A stretch of 64,000 nt of DNA from Pseudomonadota bacterium. Its GTDB lineage: Bacteria > Myxococcota_A > Polyangia > GCA-2747355. The translations under genes were made by a program, and so were the position numbers. This document shows, piece by piece, positions 40,844 to 50,234 of this stretch. The notes beneath the pieces are model-generated. The model was not told the origin of the DNA, ran no database searches, and saw only the letters and a list, made by a program, of their open reading frames with translations. Position 1 is the first letter of the stretch. Each line of letters opens with the position of its first letter. The stretch is from contig JADJTL010000003.1 in NCBI GenBank assembly GCA_016711215.1, positions 709,986 through 773,985 on the forward strand, read 5' to 3'.

Positions 40844-41536
40844 TCAGCGCGGCTCCTCGTAGCGGTAGCCCACGCCATGGACCGTCTGCACGATGCGGGG
40901 TGCCTTGGGGTCGCGCTCGATCCGCTTGCGGAGCTGCGAGACCGTCTGGTCGAGCGTGCGGCTGTTGGGCACGTGTTGCAGCCCCCAGCAGTGATCGAAG
41001 ATTCGGCCGCGGTCCACCACCTGCCCTTTGTGCCGCCACAACAGCTCGAGCAGCTTGACCTCCCGCAGGCTGAGCTCGATCGCCTGCTCCTCGCGCCGCG
41101 CGCGCAGCTCGGCCGGCAGCACCTGTAGGTCGTCCATCCGGAAGGACGTCCCCGTCGTCGCTCCCCCGCGCTGCTGCAGACAGCGCCGCGTGACCGCCCG
41201 AATGCGGGCGACGACCTCGTTGACGCCGAAGGGCTTGACGATGAAGTCGTCGGCTCCGAGCTCGAGGCCGAGCACCTTGTCGATCTCCTCGGACTTGGCG
41301 CTGATGAAGATGATCGGCACCGACTCGTTGGCGCGCCGAAGCTGCCGGCACACCTCGTAGCCCGAGCGGCCCGGCATCATGATGTCGAGGCAGACGAAGT
41401 CCGGCCGCTGCTGCTCGAAGAGCCAAAGCGCCGCCTGGCCATCGGCGGCGAGGATCGGCTCGTAGCCCTCGGCGGCGAGGATCGCGGCTAGGCCGTTGCG
41501 CGTGTGCAGATCATCCTCGGCGATCAAAACTTTCAT
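40844..41536 (-). CDS. OmpR-family response regulator
   Basis: The protein has 230 residues. The receiver domain (1-120) has acidic residues EDD near the start, the phosphoacceptor Asp in CLDIMMPG (about 52) and Lys in VKPFG (about 101). The C-terminal winged helix (about 135-228) has ELSLREVKLLELLWRHKGQV and VHGVGYRYE. It should bind DNA as a dimer when phosphorylated by the adjoining kinase, with which it overlaps by 4 bases (ATGA). Target genes are not evident from this window. Confidence 0.95.
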   Translation of the reverse strand: MKVLIAEDDLHTRNGLAAILAAEGYEPILAADGQAALWLFEQQRPDFVCLDIMMPGRSGYEVCRQLRRANESVPIIFISAKSEEIDKVLGLELGADDFIVKPFGVNEVVARIRAVTRRCLQQRGGATTGTSFRMDDLQVLPAELRARREEQAIELSLREVKLLELLWRHKGQVVDRGRIFDHCWGLQHVPNSRTLDQTVSQLRKRIERDPKAPRIVQTVHGVGYRYEEPR

Positions 41537-43356
41537 GCGCGCTCCCCCGAACCCGCTGTCGCCGCGCTCGCCGGCTTCGCCTCCACCGCGGGCTCGGACG
41601 CGGACGCCGTCCTCAACGTCAAAACGAAGGTCGCGCCGCGCGGCCCTGGTGCACCACCCTCGGCCTCGTCCTCTTCGAGCAGCAGATCCCCGCCGTGCGC
41701 GCGGGCCAGCTCGCGTGCGATACCCAGGCCAATGCCGGTGCCACTCGCACCCTCGTCGAGGGCGCTGCTCAGGCGCACGAAGGGCTCGAACACCCGCTCG
41801 GCCTGCGCCGCGCTGATCCCCGGACCCTGGTCGCGCACCCGGATCTCCGTCACACCCTCGCGCGCTCGGGTCGACACCTGCACCAGCTTGCCCCCGCCCG
41901 CGTACTTCTCGGCGTTGCTGAGCAGGTTATTGAGGATCTGCCGCAGCGCGTCGGCGTCGATCCAAACCGGGCGCGCGGCCTGAGCGTCGAAGACGAGCTG
42001 CACGCTCCTGGCCGCGAAGGCGGGCTCGAAGGCGGTGATCAGCTCGCGCACGAGCGCGTCGACCCGGCCCACGCTGGGCCGCAGCATCGGCGCGGTTCGC
42101 TGCTGCCGGGCAAACGAGAGCACGTTCTCGATCAGGCGGCTGAGGCGCCGGCACTCGCTGTTGACGATCTGCAGGTAGCCCGCGGCGCGCGGCTCCCCCG
42201 CGCCGAACTCCGCCTCGAGCAGCTCTGAGTACATTCGGATATTGGTCAAGGGCGTCTTCAGCTCGTGCGAGACGCGGCTGACGAAGGAGACGCGCTGCGC
42301 CGCCTCGCGCGCGGCCCGGGTGCTCTCACGCCACAGAAAGAGCGCCAGACCGCAGAGCGCCAGCGTCACCGCCAGCACCCCCGCACCCGCAGCGAGCGCC
42401 AGGCTCCGGCCGGTCGAGGCGGCCGTGACCCGCGGGTCGATGAAGCCCTGCAGTTGCCAGGCCTGCAGCGGCGCCGCGAGCGCGACACTCGCCGCCGGGC
42501 TTGCTCCAGGCGCCGGGTCATAGCCGCCCCATTGATAGAGCGCCCCACCGCGCTCGTCGACGAGCACGGTACGACGCCGTGGGTCGGCGAGGTGGCCTCG
42601 CGGCGTATCGGGCAACGCGGCTGCGAGGTCGGCGAGCAGTCGGTAGCGGTCGAGCTCCAGGCCGAGCAGGTAGCCTGCACGGCTGCGTTGCCAAAGCAGC
42701 AGCTGCAGCCCGTCCTCCCAGAACCAGGCGTACCACCCCTGCGCCGCGGCTGGCACCGCGACCGCCTTGTTGGACGTCGAGGAGCGCGGCCCGCGTGCGC
42801 CCGGCGTCCGCGCTCTGACCGGCAGGGTCGCGCGCGCGCTCGACGACGACCGCCGTGGCAGCCACGACGCGCCCTCCTCCTCGGCGATCACCAGCCGCGA
42901 GGGGTCGGCGAGCAAGCCGCGCACCCGTTGCAGGAAGGCCTCTTCCTCGGCGCTGAGGGGGCCGAGCGCGGGGGGATGCAAGCGCTGACCATCGGGCCCC
43001 AGCAGGAAGACCTGCTGCACCGCCGGATGCTCGGCGACCAGCGCCCGCAGCGCCGCTGTGTCGCTCGGCGCCGGACCGCGATCGAGCAGCGCGGCGCGGC
43101 GCCGCTCCAGCACGCCCAGCAGCCGGGCCTCGACCTGGTGCAGCTCGCCGGCGACCAGGCTACCGACGGCGCGCTGCGCCCGGTGCCGGTCGGCGACGAC
43201 GACCTCGTGGGCCAGCCCGCCGAGCAGCGCGGCGGGGATCAGCACCATCAGCGCCAGCGCTGCGACGAGTCGCCTGCTGGCTCGCAGGTGCCTCCGGATC
43301 GGTGGACTCACACGCCGTGCTCGCTTCCCAATCCGCCGCCTCCGCGACGAGACCAT
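41533..43356 (-). CDS. Membrane sensor histidine kinase
   Basis: The protein has 607 residues. Two membrane helices (about 28-50 and 320-342) enclose a periplasmic sensor domain of about 270 residues with no recognised family and a Ser/Arg-rich loop. The kinase core has the H-box SHELKTPLTNIRMYSELL (His near 367), the N-box NNLLSNAEKYA, G1 RDQGPGIS and G2 GTGIGLGIARELA. The C-terminal tail is Glu/Ala-rich. It overlaps the response regulator gene by 4 bases and follows the VWA gene by 39 bases, so it is part of one operon with two exported proteins that may supply or modify its signal. Confidence 0.93.
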   Translation of the reverse strand: MVSSRRRRIGKRARRVSPPIRRHLRASRRLVAALALMVLIPAALLGGLAHEVVVADRHRAQRAVGSLVAGELHQVEARLLGVLERRRAALLDRGPAPSDTAALRALVAEHPAVQQVFLLGPDGQRLHPPALGPLSAEEEAFLQRVRGLLADPSRLVIAEEEGASWLPRRSSSSARATLPVRARTPGARGPRSSTSNKAVAVPAAAQGWYAWFWEDGLQLLLWQRSRAGYLLGLELDRYRLLADLAAALPDTPRGHLADPRRRTVLVDERGGALYQWGGYDPAPGASPAASVALAAPLQAWQLQGFIDPRVTAASTGRSLALAAGAGVLAVTLALCGLALFLWRESTRAAREAAQRVSFVSRVSHELKTPLTNIRMYSELLEAEFGAGEPRAAGYLQIVNSECRRLSRLIENVLSFARQQRTAPMLRPSVGRVDALVRELITAFEPAFAARSVQLVFDAQAARPVWIDADALRQILNNLLSNAEKYAGGGKLVQVSTRAREGVTEIRVRDQGPGISAAQAERVFEPFVRLSSALDEGASGTGIGLGIARELARAHGGDLLLEEDEAEGGAPGPRGATFVLTLRTASASEPAVEAKPASAATAGSGERA

Positions 43357-43395
43357 GACCGGGCCACTGCGCCGGCTGGCCGGCGCGCGGCCGTG

Positions 43396-44742
43396 CTAGA
43401 AGGCCTGCTGGCTCTCGACCCGCCGCTGCTGCCCACGCATCGCCTTGCGCGTCCGCTGCCAGACCTCCGCGGGCTGATCGACCCGTTCGGCGGCCGCCGC
43501 GATGTCCTTCTCGAGGGCGTCGAGCTGCTTCGACTTCAGCACCTTGTTCGACGCCTTCAGCTCGCCCACGTTCTTCTTCAGCAGGACGCGGGCCTCTGCG
43601 ATGCGCCCCGCGTCCCGCAGCTCGACCGCCTGCTTGGTCGCATCGTTGGCGAGCTGTTCAAGCGCCGCCACGGCCACCGCGCGGTTGGCGCTGGCCGCGA
43701 TCGCCTCGCCGGCCGCGGAGAAGGTGATCTGGGCTTGACCGGACTGCTGCTCGGTTCGTTCGTTGTCGAGCCTGCGATAGCGCAGCGCGATGGCGGCCAG
43801 CGTCATCGCCTTCCCCGCGGGCTGGGGATCGACCTCGACCTCCAGCAGTACGTATTTCTGCACGGCGGCCTGTAGCTGGCTGAGGCGCACGCTCACCTCG
43901 TCGCCAACGATGCGCGCGCTCCGGCCGAGCACCCGCAGCGGGCGGATACCCACACCACAACGAATGCGGACCTCCACCTCGCCGGCGACGACTGCGAACA
44001 TGTCACCGAACTCGCGCGCGAAGACCGCGGGGAGCTGATCCTCACGCTCCACGAACACATGGTTGCCATCGCTGGCGCCGGCGAGCCGATACATCAGGTC
44101 CTCATTGTATCCGAGGCCGAGACCGATCGTGCTGACGGTGATGCCGTTCTTGGCCAGCGAGCTACCCAGCCCGGCCAGCGCTCCGGGCGAGCTCGGACCG
44201 ACGTTGGCCAGTCCGTCCGAGAGGAGGATCACGCGATTGACGCCACGGCCGTCGAGGAACTTCAGCACCTCGTGCGCCCCCTTGCTCACACCGGCGAAGA
44301 GCGCCGTCGTCCCGCGGGCCCGTAGCTGCGCGATTCGCCGATAGACGGCAGCGCGATCGCGGAGCTTGGTCGCCGGCACCAGCACCTCGACCGTGGTGTC
44401 GTAGGCCACCACGGACACGATGTCCTGCGGTCCCAGACCGTCGAGCGCCTGAATCGCCGCGCGCTTGGCGTGCTCGAGCTTGCGGCCCGTCATCGACCCC
44501 GAGCGATCGAGCACCAACGCGACGTTGACCGCGGCCCGCTTCGACAGATCCCGCACTTCGTCACCGATCAGGCCAACCTTGAGGAAGGCGTGCTGTCGCC
44601 GATTGGCCTCGAGCACGCCGTGACTGAGTTCGACGCTCATCTTGACGCCGTAGCCGGCGGCGGGGAGCGAGGGGACTAGGGTCAGCACCAGCGCCAGCAC
44701 CGGCGCGGGGCCGCGAACGCTTACCGTGGTTCTTGGTTTCAT
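43396..44742 (-). CDS. Exported VWA-domain protein
   Basis: The protein has 448 residues with a signal peptide (about 10-33). A von Willebrand A domain (about 60-230) has a complete metal-ion site: DRSGSMT, a Thr in GTTALFAG and Asp in LLSDGLANVG. After it come a beta-rich domain (about 235-330) and a helical, Lys-rich C-terminus. Such proteins bind a ligand through a metal ion and are frequent in myxobacterial-type envelopes. The ATG at 44742 follows GGAGGAGGA; an earlier in-frame start at 44769 is less likely. It lies 39 bases upstream of the histidine kinase gene. Confidence 0.88.
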   Translation of the reverse strand: MKPRTTVSVRGPAPVLALVLTLVPSLPAAGYGVKMSVELSHGVLEANRRQHAFLKVGLIGDEVRDLSKRAAVNVALVLDRSGSMTGRKLEHAKRAAIQALDGLGPQDIVSVVAYDTTVEVLVPATKLRDRAAVYRRIAQLRARGTTALFAGVSKGAHEVLKFLDGRGVNRVILLSDGLANVGPSSPGALAGLGSSLAKNGITVSTIGLGLGYNEDLMYRLAGASDGNHVFVEREDQLPAVFAREFGDMFAVVAGEVEVRIRCGVGIRPLRVLGRSARIVGDEVSVRLSQLQAAVQKYVLLEVEVDPQPAGKAMTLAAIALRYRRLDNERTEQQSGQAQITFSAAGEAIAASANRAVAVAALEQLANDATKQAVELRDAGRIAEARVLLKKNVGELKASNKVLKSKQLDALEKDIAAAAERVDQPAEVWQRTRKAMRGQQRRVESQQAF

Positions 44743-44844
44743 CGACTCCTCCTCCGTGGCCGCATTCAACGCGGCTGAAACTAGCTCAGCTCGACGACCT
44801 GCCGCGAGCGCGCCGGTCGTGGGCGGAGCGCCTAGCCCAACGCC

Positions 44845-45573
44845 CTAGCGCCGATCGGACTGCTCGCTCGAACGCGCGCGCTGCCGCAACGTCCCCAGCG
44901 AGTAGGGCGCGTTCGTTCCCTGGCTGGGCGTCGCGCTCGACGGCGGCGGCGACCCCTTCTCGTGCGGCCGCTCGCCGTCCAGCGGTACCCAGGCCTCGTT
45001 GCGCGCCTTCCAGACCTCCCCCTGAATCTCGTTGATGGCGGCCTCGACTCGCCCACCGTTCTTGGCAATCGCCGCCTTCGTGCGCGCCGTGATCTTGCTG
45101 CTGAGGTCCGCGGGCAGGCGCGTCTTGCCGACCTTGAAGCCCTGGCCCTGCCCGGGCGAGGCGCGATGGGAATCGATGCAGAACACCTGGAGGCGCAGGC
45201 GCTCGCTGGCCCCGGGGGCGACCTTGAGCTGCTCCTCGGCCTGCCAGCCGCCCGCTCGCTCGACCTCGAAGGGGCCGGCGGCGCCGAGCCGCTGCGGCGC
45301 GCTGCCGGGGGCCCCTGCGGGGACGAGATAGAGCCCCGTGGCGACGAAGACCTCGGCAGCCTGGCCAGTGTTCTTGAGCTCGACCAGCGCCTTGCCGTTG
45401 GTGCCCCCTTCGTAGCGAAGCAGGCGAATCTTGAGCTTGGTGGGCCGATCGCCCTCCTGCGGCAGGGCGACGTAGGCGGTCGCCTTCGCCCGGGCCGGCG
45501 CTGGCAGCGCGGCCACCACGAGCACCACGCCGACGACGGCGACCTTCCACGCTGACGAGTAACAACGGGCCAT
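44845..45573 (-). CDS. Exported protein of unknown function (two-component operon)
   Basis: The predicted protein has 242 residues. A signal peptide (about 8-28) ends PAPARAKA. The mature part has a beta-sandwich-like first half (KLKIRLLRYEGGTNGKALVE, LVPAGAPGSAP, LRLQVFCIDSHR), a helical stretch (TARTKAAIAKNGGRVEAAIN) and a Ser/Pro-rich tail. One Cys is visible in FCID. No family is recognised. It is the first gene of a probable operon with the VWA protein, kinase and regulator, with 102 bases before the next gene. The ATG at 45573 puts the basic n-region next to the hydrophobic core. Confidence 0.7.
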   Translation of the reverse strand: MARCYSSAWKVAVVGVVLVVAALPAPARAKATAYVALPQEGDRPTKLKIRLLRYEGGTNGKALVELKNTGQAAEVFVATGLYLVPAGAPGSAPQRLGAAGPFEVERAGGWQAEEQLKVAPGASERLRLQVFCIDSHRASPGQGQGFKVGKTRLPADLSSKITARTKAAIAKNGGRVEAAINEIQGEVWKARNEAWVPLDGERPHEKGSPPPSSATPSQGTNAPYSLGTLRQRARSSEQSDRR

Positions 45574-45988
45574 CACGCACCTCACCTTCTTCTTGCCCCT
45601 GAGCGGGCGACGCCAGTGGTCAGCTCAGCCGGTGCGCGGCATCGACTCCGCCGCGTGGCCGTGACCTCTTGGGCAGCATGGCGCGCGCGAGCCGAGCGGT
45701 GGTGAGCTGCACCTCAGCCCTTTGTAAAATGATCGTCAGCGAGCGCCGACGCGGGACCACCGGACCAGACCGGGGATGACGAACCGGACCGCGAACCGGA
45801 CCGGACCGCAACCGTGGTGGTAGAACGGCCAGGCGGTAATTCTCGGCTTGATCGGCCGGATCGGAGGGAGCGACGGGACCTGGGGCGGGCGCTATTTCTT
45901 GCGCAGGGCGCAGCGGTGGGACCTCAGCGTGGCGAAGCAGGCTGAGCGGGCGCAGCAGGCAGGTCCAGGGGGCCGGGCGGGACGGGCG
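45574..45988. other. Non-coding stretch left of RAYT copy 2
   Basis: I see no gene. From about 45755 the sequence matches the region at 17950, so it is the transposase-distal arm of element copy 2. The part 45574-45754 is the unique 5' side of the exported-protein operon and should hold its promoter; no clear element pair was found. Confidence 0.55.
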
Positions 45989-47106
45989 TCAGGGGGCCTG
46001 GGCGCAACAAACGCCGGCGTGCAGGCGAAGCGCCCAGGTGCCGTAAGGGAAGACTGCGCTCCGGTCGCCAGCGCGCCAGCGGCGCCAGGCGCTGCGATAG
46101 CCGCTGACAAACTCGCGCAGTCGCTGCAGCGCTTCAATCCGAGCCCACTTGTTGCCGCCGGCGACGCGTGGACTCAGTTGACGGCGTGGCTCGGCCCGGC
46201 GCGGCGTCTCGAAAGCGGATTGCCGAAGCACCTGGCGTCGGCCGAGGACGGCCTTGCCCTGGGCGCGCCGCAGCGCCGCGAACTCGCCTTCGCGCGCGGC
46301 CACGGCGTCGGTGAGCAACGCGGCATACTCGTCCTGCGCGAGGTGCGCGAAGGCGGGGAGCGGATCGACGGACAGTACGGCGTGCGCGGGAAGTGGGCCC
46401 TTGTCGCGGAAGAAGCCCTTGGTCGCTTAAAGGCCTGGGGCCGCCCCATTCGCGCCGGCAGGCTGATCAGTCCCGGCCAGTAGTGGTGCTCGGTCACCAG
46501 GAGCGCCGCCACCGGGTTGGTGATCGTGTAGACGGCCTTCGCGAGCTGCGCGTCTGCGTCGACGGGGCGCACGACCGACGGGGGCTGGGTAGCCCAGAGG
46601 TTCTCCCAGCGCCCCCAGTGCGCGTTGAGGCACTTGGCGGTGAACTCGAACAACCAGCGGCAGAACTCAGGCCGGGTGCCCTGACGTCCGTGACCACGAG
46701 GTGAAGGTGATTGGAGAGCACGCAGAAGGCGTGTATCCGCACCCCGTACCGCGCCGCCGCCACCGCGAGGCAGTACCCAACGATCGCCACCACCGCCGAA
46801 GAGGGCCGCAGCAGGAACTGCCGCTGCGTGCACCGTCGGGTGATCATTATGGTCTCACCAGCGATGACCGGCCGAGGATGCTCATGCAGCGTGTCGGCAT
46901 CTGCAGACCGCGTGCCCATCGCTCTTCGGCATCTTCCTGCTTACTTGGCGCATGACGTCGCCGCTCGCGTCCGACATCCGGTCGGGCAGCGCGTCCGACA
47001 TCCGGTCCTGTGACGGCCCAACCCAGACGCCCAACCCATTTCTCGGCCCGCAGCAGTGGGGAAAGCGGGAGTCGAGGCCTGTCCCCGGTCATCAACCCGG
47101 GTCGGG
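45755..47106 (-). mobile_element. RAYT-type element, copy 2 (decayed)
   Basis: This copy matches copy 1 over about 1.35 kb, including the two 24-bp repeat units upstream of the transposase start and the tail motif AACCCGGGTCGGGCTCGAT. Copy 3 follows directly in the same orientation. The ends are approximate. Confidence 0.8.
45989..46885 (-). pseudogene. RAYT transposase, copy 2, with three single-base deletions
   Basis: Compared with the intact copy at 18194-19093, one base is missing near 46875 (GAGGGATG to GAGGATG, just after the start), one near 46678-46682 (GTGCCCCTG to GTGCCCTG) and one near 46412 (GCCCCTT to GCCCTT). Pieces in different frames still carry MITRRCTQRQF, the LSNHLHLVVTD HUH motif and the C-terminus ending GVCCAQAP. 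The product would be non-functional. Confidence 0.85.
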
Positions 47107-47890
47107 CTCGATCACGCGAGGTGCGCGAAGGCGGGGAGCGGATCGACGGACAGTACGGCGTGCGCGGGAAGTGGGCCCTTGTCGCGGAAGAAGCCCCTTG
47201 GTCGCTTAAAGGCCTGGGGCCGCCCCATTCGCGCCGGCAGGCTGATCAGTCCCGGCCAGTAGTGGTGCTCGGTCACCAGGAGCGCCGCCACCGGGTTGGT
47301 GATCGTGTAGACGGCCTTCGCGAGCTGCGCGTCTGCGTCGACGAGGCGCACGACCGACGGGGGCTCGGTAGCCCAGAGGTTCTCCCAGCGCCCCCAGTGC
47401 GCGTTGAGGCGCGGCGGTGAACTCGAACAACCAGCGGCAGAACTCCGGCCGCGTGCCCCTGAGGTCCGTGACCACGAGGTGAAGGTGATTGGAGAGCACG
47501 CAGAAGGCGTGTATCCGCACCCCGTACCGCGCCGCCGCCACCGCGAGGCAGTACCCAACGATCGCCACCACCGCCGAAGAGGGCCGCAGCAGGAACTGCC
47601 GCTGCGTGCACCGTCGGGTGATCATTATGGTCTCACCAGCGATGACCGGCCGAGGGATGCTCATGCAGCGTGTCGGCATCTGCAGACCGCGTGCCCATCG
47701 CTCTTCGGCATCTTCCTGCTTACTTGGCGCATGACGTCGCCGCTCGCGTCCGACATCCGGTCGGGCAGCGCGTCCGACATCCGGTCCTGTGACGGCCCAA
47801 CCCAGACGCCCAACCCATTCCTCGGCCCGCAGCAGTGGGGAAAGCGGGAGTCGAGGCCTGTCCCCGGTCATCAACCCGGGTCGGGCTCGA
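47107..47890 (-). mobile_element. RAYT-type element, copy 3 (truncated)
   Basis: This copy begins abruptly at about 47114, at the point matching 18543 of copy 1, so about 590 bases of the distal arm are missing. It continues through the transposase start, two 24-bp repeat units and the tail motif, then enters a long short-repeat array. Confidence 0.75.
47112..47664 (-). pseudogene. RAYT transposase, copy 3, truncated and frameshifted
   Basis: The intact start (ATG at 47664) reads MSIPRPVIAGETIMITRRC through the HUH motif to WLFEFTA. There a small change at about 47410-47416 (CACTTGGCGG replaced by GCGGCGG) shifts the frame before AHWGRWENLW. The 3' third of the gene is absent. Confidence 0.85.
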
Positions 47891-48192
47891 TACGTGAACC
47901 CGGGTCGGGCTCGATAGCGCGGGTCGGGCTCGATAGGGTCGGGCTCGATAGCGGGTCGGGCTCGATAGCGGGCTCGATAGCGCGATAGCGGGTCGATAGC
48001 GATAGCGGGTCGGGCTCGATAGCCGGGTCGGGCTCGATAGCCCCCGATCATCAACCGGGTCCAGCTCGATGGATGGGTCGATGATCATGAACCCGGGTCA
48101 GGCTCGATGGCTCGATACGGGGTCAGGCTCGATACGGGGTCAGGCTCGATACGGGCTCGATACGGGGTCGGGCTCGATACGGGTCAGGCTCG
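47875..48192. repeat. Irregular array of GGGTCGGGCTCGATA-type repeats
   Basis: About 15-20 variants of a 15-19 base unit lie head to tail, first GGGTCGGGCTCGATAGC (47880-48035) and then GGTCAGGCTCGATACGG (48088-48190). The unit is the tail motif of the RAYT element, which occurs singly at copy 1. The array ends 47 bases before the stop of the PAS kinase gene. Confidence 0.85.
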
Positions 48193-48238
48193 ATAGACGA
48201 TAGAAGGCCGGTCACCCGTGGCCGCCGCAGCATGCCTT

Positions 48239-49675
48239 CTAGCTGCGCGCGCGCGGCAGACGAAAGAAGAAGCGTGCACCCTGCTGCGGCGCGTTTTGGA
48301 CGCCAATCGAGCCGCCGTGCTGCTCGACGATGGCGCGCGAGATGGCGAGCCCCAGGCCAGTGCCGCCTCGCGCACGCGTGGCCGAGCCGTCGAGCTGTTG
48401 GAAGCGACGGAAGAGCTTCGGCTCCGCCCCCGCTGGAATTCCCGGGCCATGGTCCTCGACCTCGAAGACCACAGCGTCCTCCGCTGCGCGGCAACGGAGG
48501 CGCACCGTCTCGCCCGTGCTCGAGAACTTGATCGCGTTCCCGACCAGATTCGTGAGCACCTGGATCAGGCGGTCGCGATCGCCCTCGATGCAGGGCGTCG
48601 GCTCGACCTCCTCGACCACCAGCGCCACCCCGGCGTCGGCCGCCACGACCGCCAGCATGTCCACCACCGGCTGGAGGAGCTCCGGCGGCCGCAGGCGCTC
48701 TGTGTACAGCACGATCTTCCCGGCCTCGAGCTTCTCGAGGTCGAGAATCGTGTTGATCAGCCGAATCAGCCGGTCGGCGTTGCGGCAGGCGATCTCGACC
48801 ATGGTCAGCGTCTTTTCGGGCAGCGCCCCGACGACGCCCCCCGCCATCAGCCCGAGGGCCCCGCGAATCGACGTCAACGGCGTGCGGAGCTCATGACTGA
48901 CCAGCGAGATGAACTCGTCCTTGACGCGGTCGACCTCCCGCCGCTCCGTCACGTCCCGAAGGATGTAACGCACCCAGAGCGGCGCGCCGCTCTCGATGCG
49001 CGCGTTGACGCTGCCCTCGACGAAGACGCCCTCGGCTTCCTTGGTCTGCAGCACGGCCTCGAAGCGCTCGACGTTCTCCCCCGTCAGCGCGCGCCGACGC
49101 ACCGACTCCCAGGCGGCGATCGAATTGGGATGGACCAGCTCGGCGAGCGTCAGCGGCGCGACCTCCGCCTCGGCATAGCCCAGCCGGCGCCGCCAGGCCG
49201 CGTTGACGTAAACGACTCGGCCGTGCCGATCGTCGATCTGAATCATATCGCTCGCGTTCTCGAAGAGATCGCGATACCTGCGCTCGCTCTCTTCGAGCGC
49301 GCGGCGGTCGCAAAGGCGCTGCGTGATATCGGCGAAGAGCACCGCCATCCGGCCTGAGCCGGTCTGGAAGGCATGCACCTCGAACGCCCCACGGATCGTC
49401 TCATCGTCGTAGTCGATCTGCTCCGTGCTCCAGGCGACGCCCTCCGCCGCGGCCGTACGGTAACGCGCCGGGATTTCGGTAGCCGCGAGCGGCGGAAAGG
49501 CCTCCTCGATCGCCTTGCCGATGAACTGGCTGTTGTCGACACCCAGCAGGCGATCGGCCGCCGGATTGGCGCCCACGAAGACGAGCCGTCCGCTCGGCTC
49601 GAGCTCATAGAAGTGGATCCCCATCGGCGAGCAACGCACGAGCTGCGCGAAGGCGGTGTTCAGGTCTTCGATCAT
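48239..49675 (-). CDS. PAS-domain sensor histidine kinase (soluble)
   Basis: The protein has 478 residues and no membrane segment. Two PAS domains (about 5-120 and 130-245; ANPAADRLLG, ENASDMIQIDDRHGRVVYVN) precede the kinase core: H-box SLVSHELRTPLTSIRGALG (His near 261), N-box NLVGNAIKFS, G1 EDHGPGIP and G2 GGTGLGLAISRAI. It should sense a cytoplasmic signal and phosphorylate an unlinked regulator, since none is encoded next to it. The start at 49675 begins just before the first PAS domain. Downstream of its stop is the RAYT-linked repeat array. Confidence 0.93.
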   Translation of the reverse strand: MIEDLNTAFAQLVRCSPMGIHFYELEPSGRLVFVGANPAADRLLGVDNSQFIGKAIEEAFPPLAATEIPARYRTAAAEGVAWSTEQIDYDDETIRGAFEVHAFQTGSGRMAVLFADITQRLCDRRALEESERRYRDLFENASDMIQIDDRHGRVVYVNAAWRRRLGYAEAEVAPLTLAELVHPNSIAAWESVRRRALTGENVERFEAVLQTKEAEGVFVEGSVNARIESGAPLWVRYILRDVTERREVDRVKDEFISLVSHELRTPLTSIRGALGLMAGGVVGALPEKTLTMVEIACRNADRLIRLINTILDLEKLEAGKIVLYTERLRPPELLQPVVDMLAVVAADAGVALVVEEVEPTPCIEGDRDRLIQVLTNLVGNAIKFSSTGETVRLRCRAAEDAVVFEVEDHGPGIPAGAEPKLFRRFQQLDGSATRARGGTGLGLAISRAIVEQHGGSIGVQNAPQQGARFFFRLPRARS

Positions 49676-50234
49676 GCGGCTACCCCACCCTCTCCCACGC
49701 GGGCGCGCGTGCGCGGCCTCCTACGTACAACTAGCAGCCCGGCCACGTGGCCCGCGACGCGTTGTCCCTGTTCTTCGCCTGACGATACGCGGCAGTCTAA
49801 CCGAGGCAGGCGGCGCAGGGAACGAGGGGAGAGGCGGAGTGTTGGGGGGCCGGAGGGGCGGAGGGGCCGAGGGGCAACGCTGCTCCGAGGCGACCAGGCC
49901 GCAGGTGGCCGCTGATGCCATGCCGCACGCTCCGAAAGCCAGAGACGGCTGCCAGGTCCAGCTTCCACGACGGAGGATGCCCGGCGAGGAGGCCCAGCGC
50001 CTTCGCGGGCCGAGCGGTGGTGATTCCCGTCCGTTACAAGCTCCCCAGGCGACCACGGAGCTGGCACGAAGGCTGCTTGGCCGAGGGTCGCCGTGTCGTC
50101 GGTGGGAATCGCGCTCGTCGTGGGCGCTTGGCGCCTGTTGATTGGCGCCTATTGATTTGTGCCCGTTGTTTGACACTGGTTGACTGGCGCCATGCGCGTA
50201 GGTGAAAAGGCCGGGGAGCGGGGAGGTCGGAGCG
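49676..50234. other. Non-coding spacer with a G-quadruplex motif
   Basis: No gene is supported. Four runs of at least four G (49844-49849, 49855-49858, 49863-49866, 49871-49874) with 4-5 base loops form a canonical G-quadruplex motif on the plus strand. At 50110-50190 several TTGATTGGCGCC-like pieces repeat. The region separates divergent genes and should contain both promoters. Confidence 0.6.

Noticed and set aside
50110..50190. Promoter built from the repeated TTGATT/TTGACA pieces before 50235
   Set aside because: Several -35-like hexamers occur but none has an acceptable -10 at 16-18 bases.
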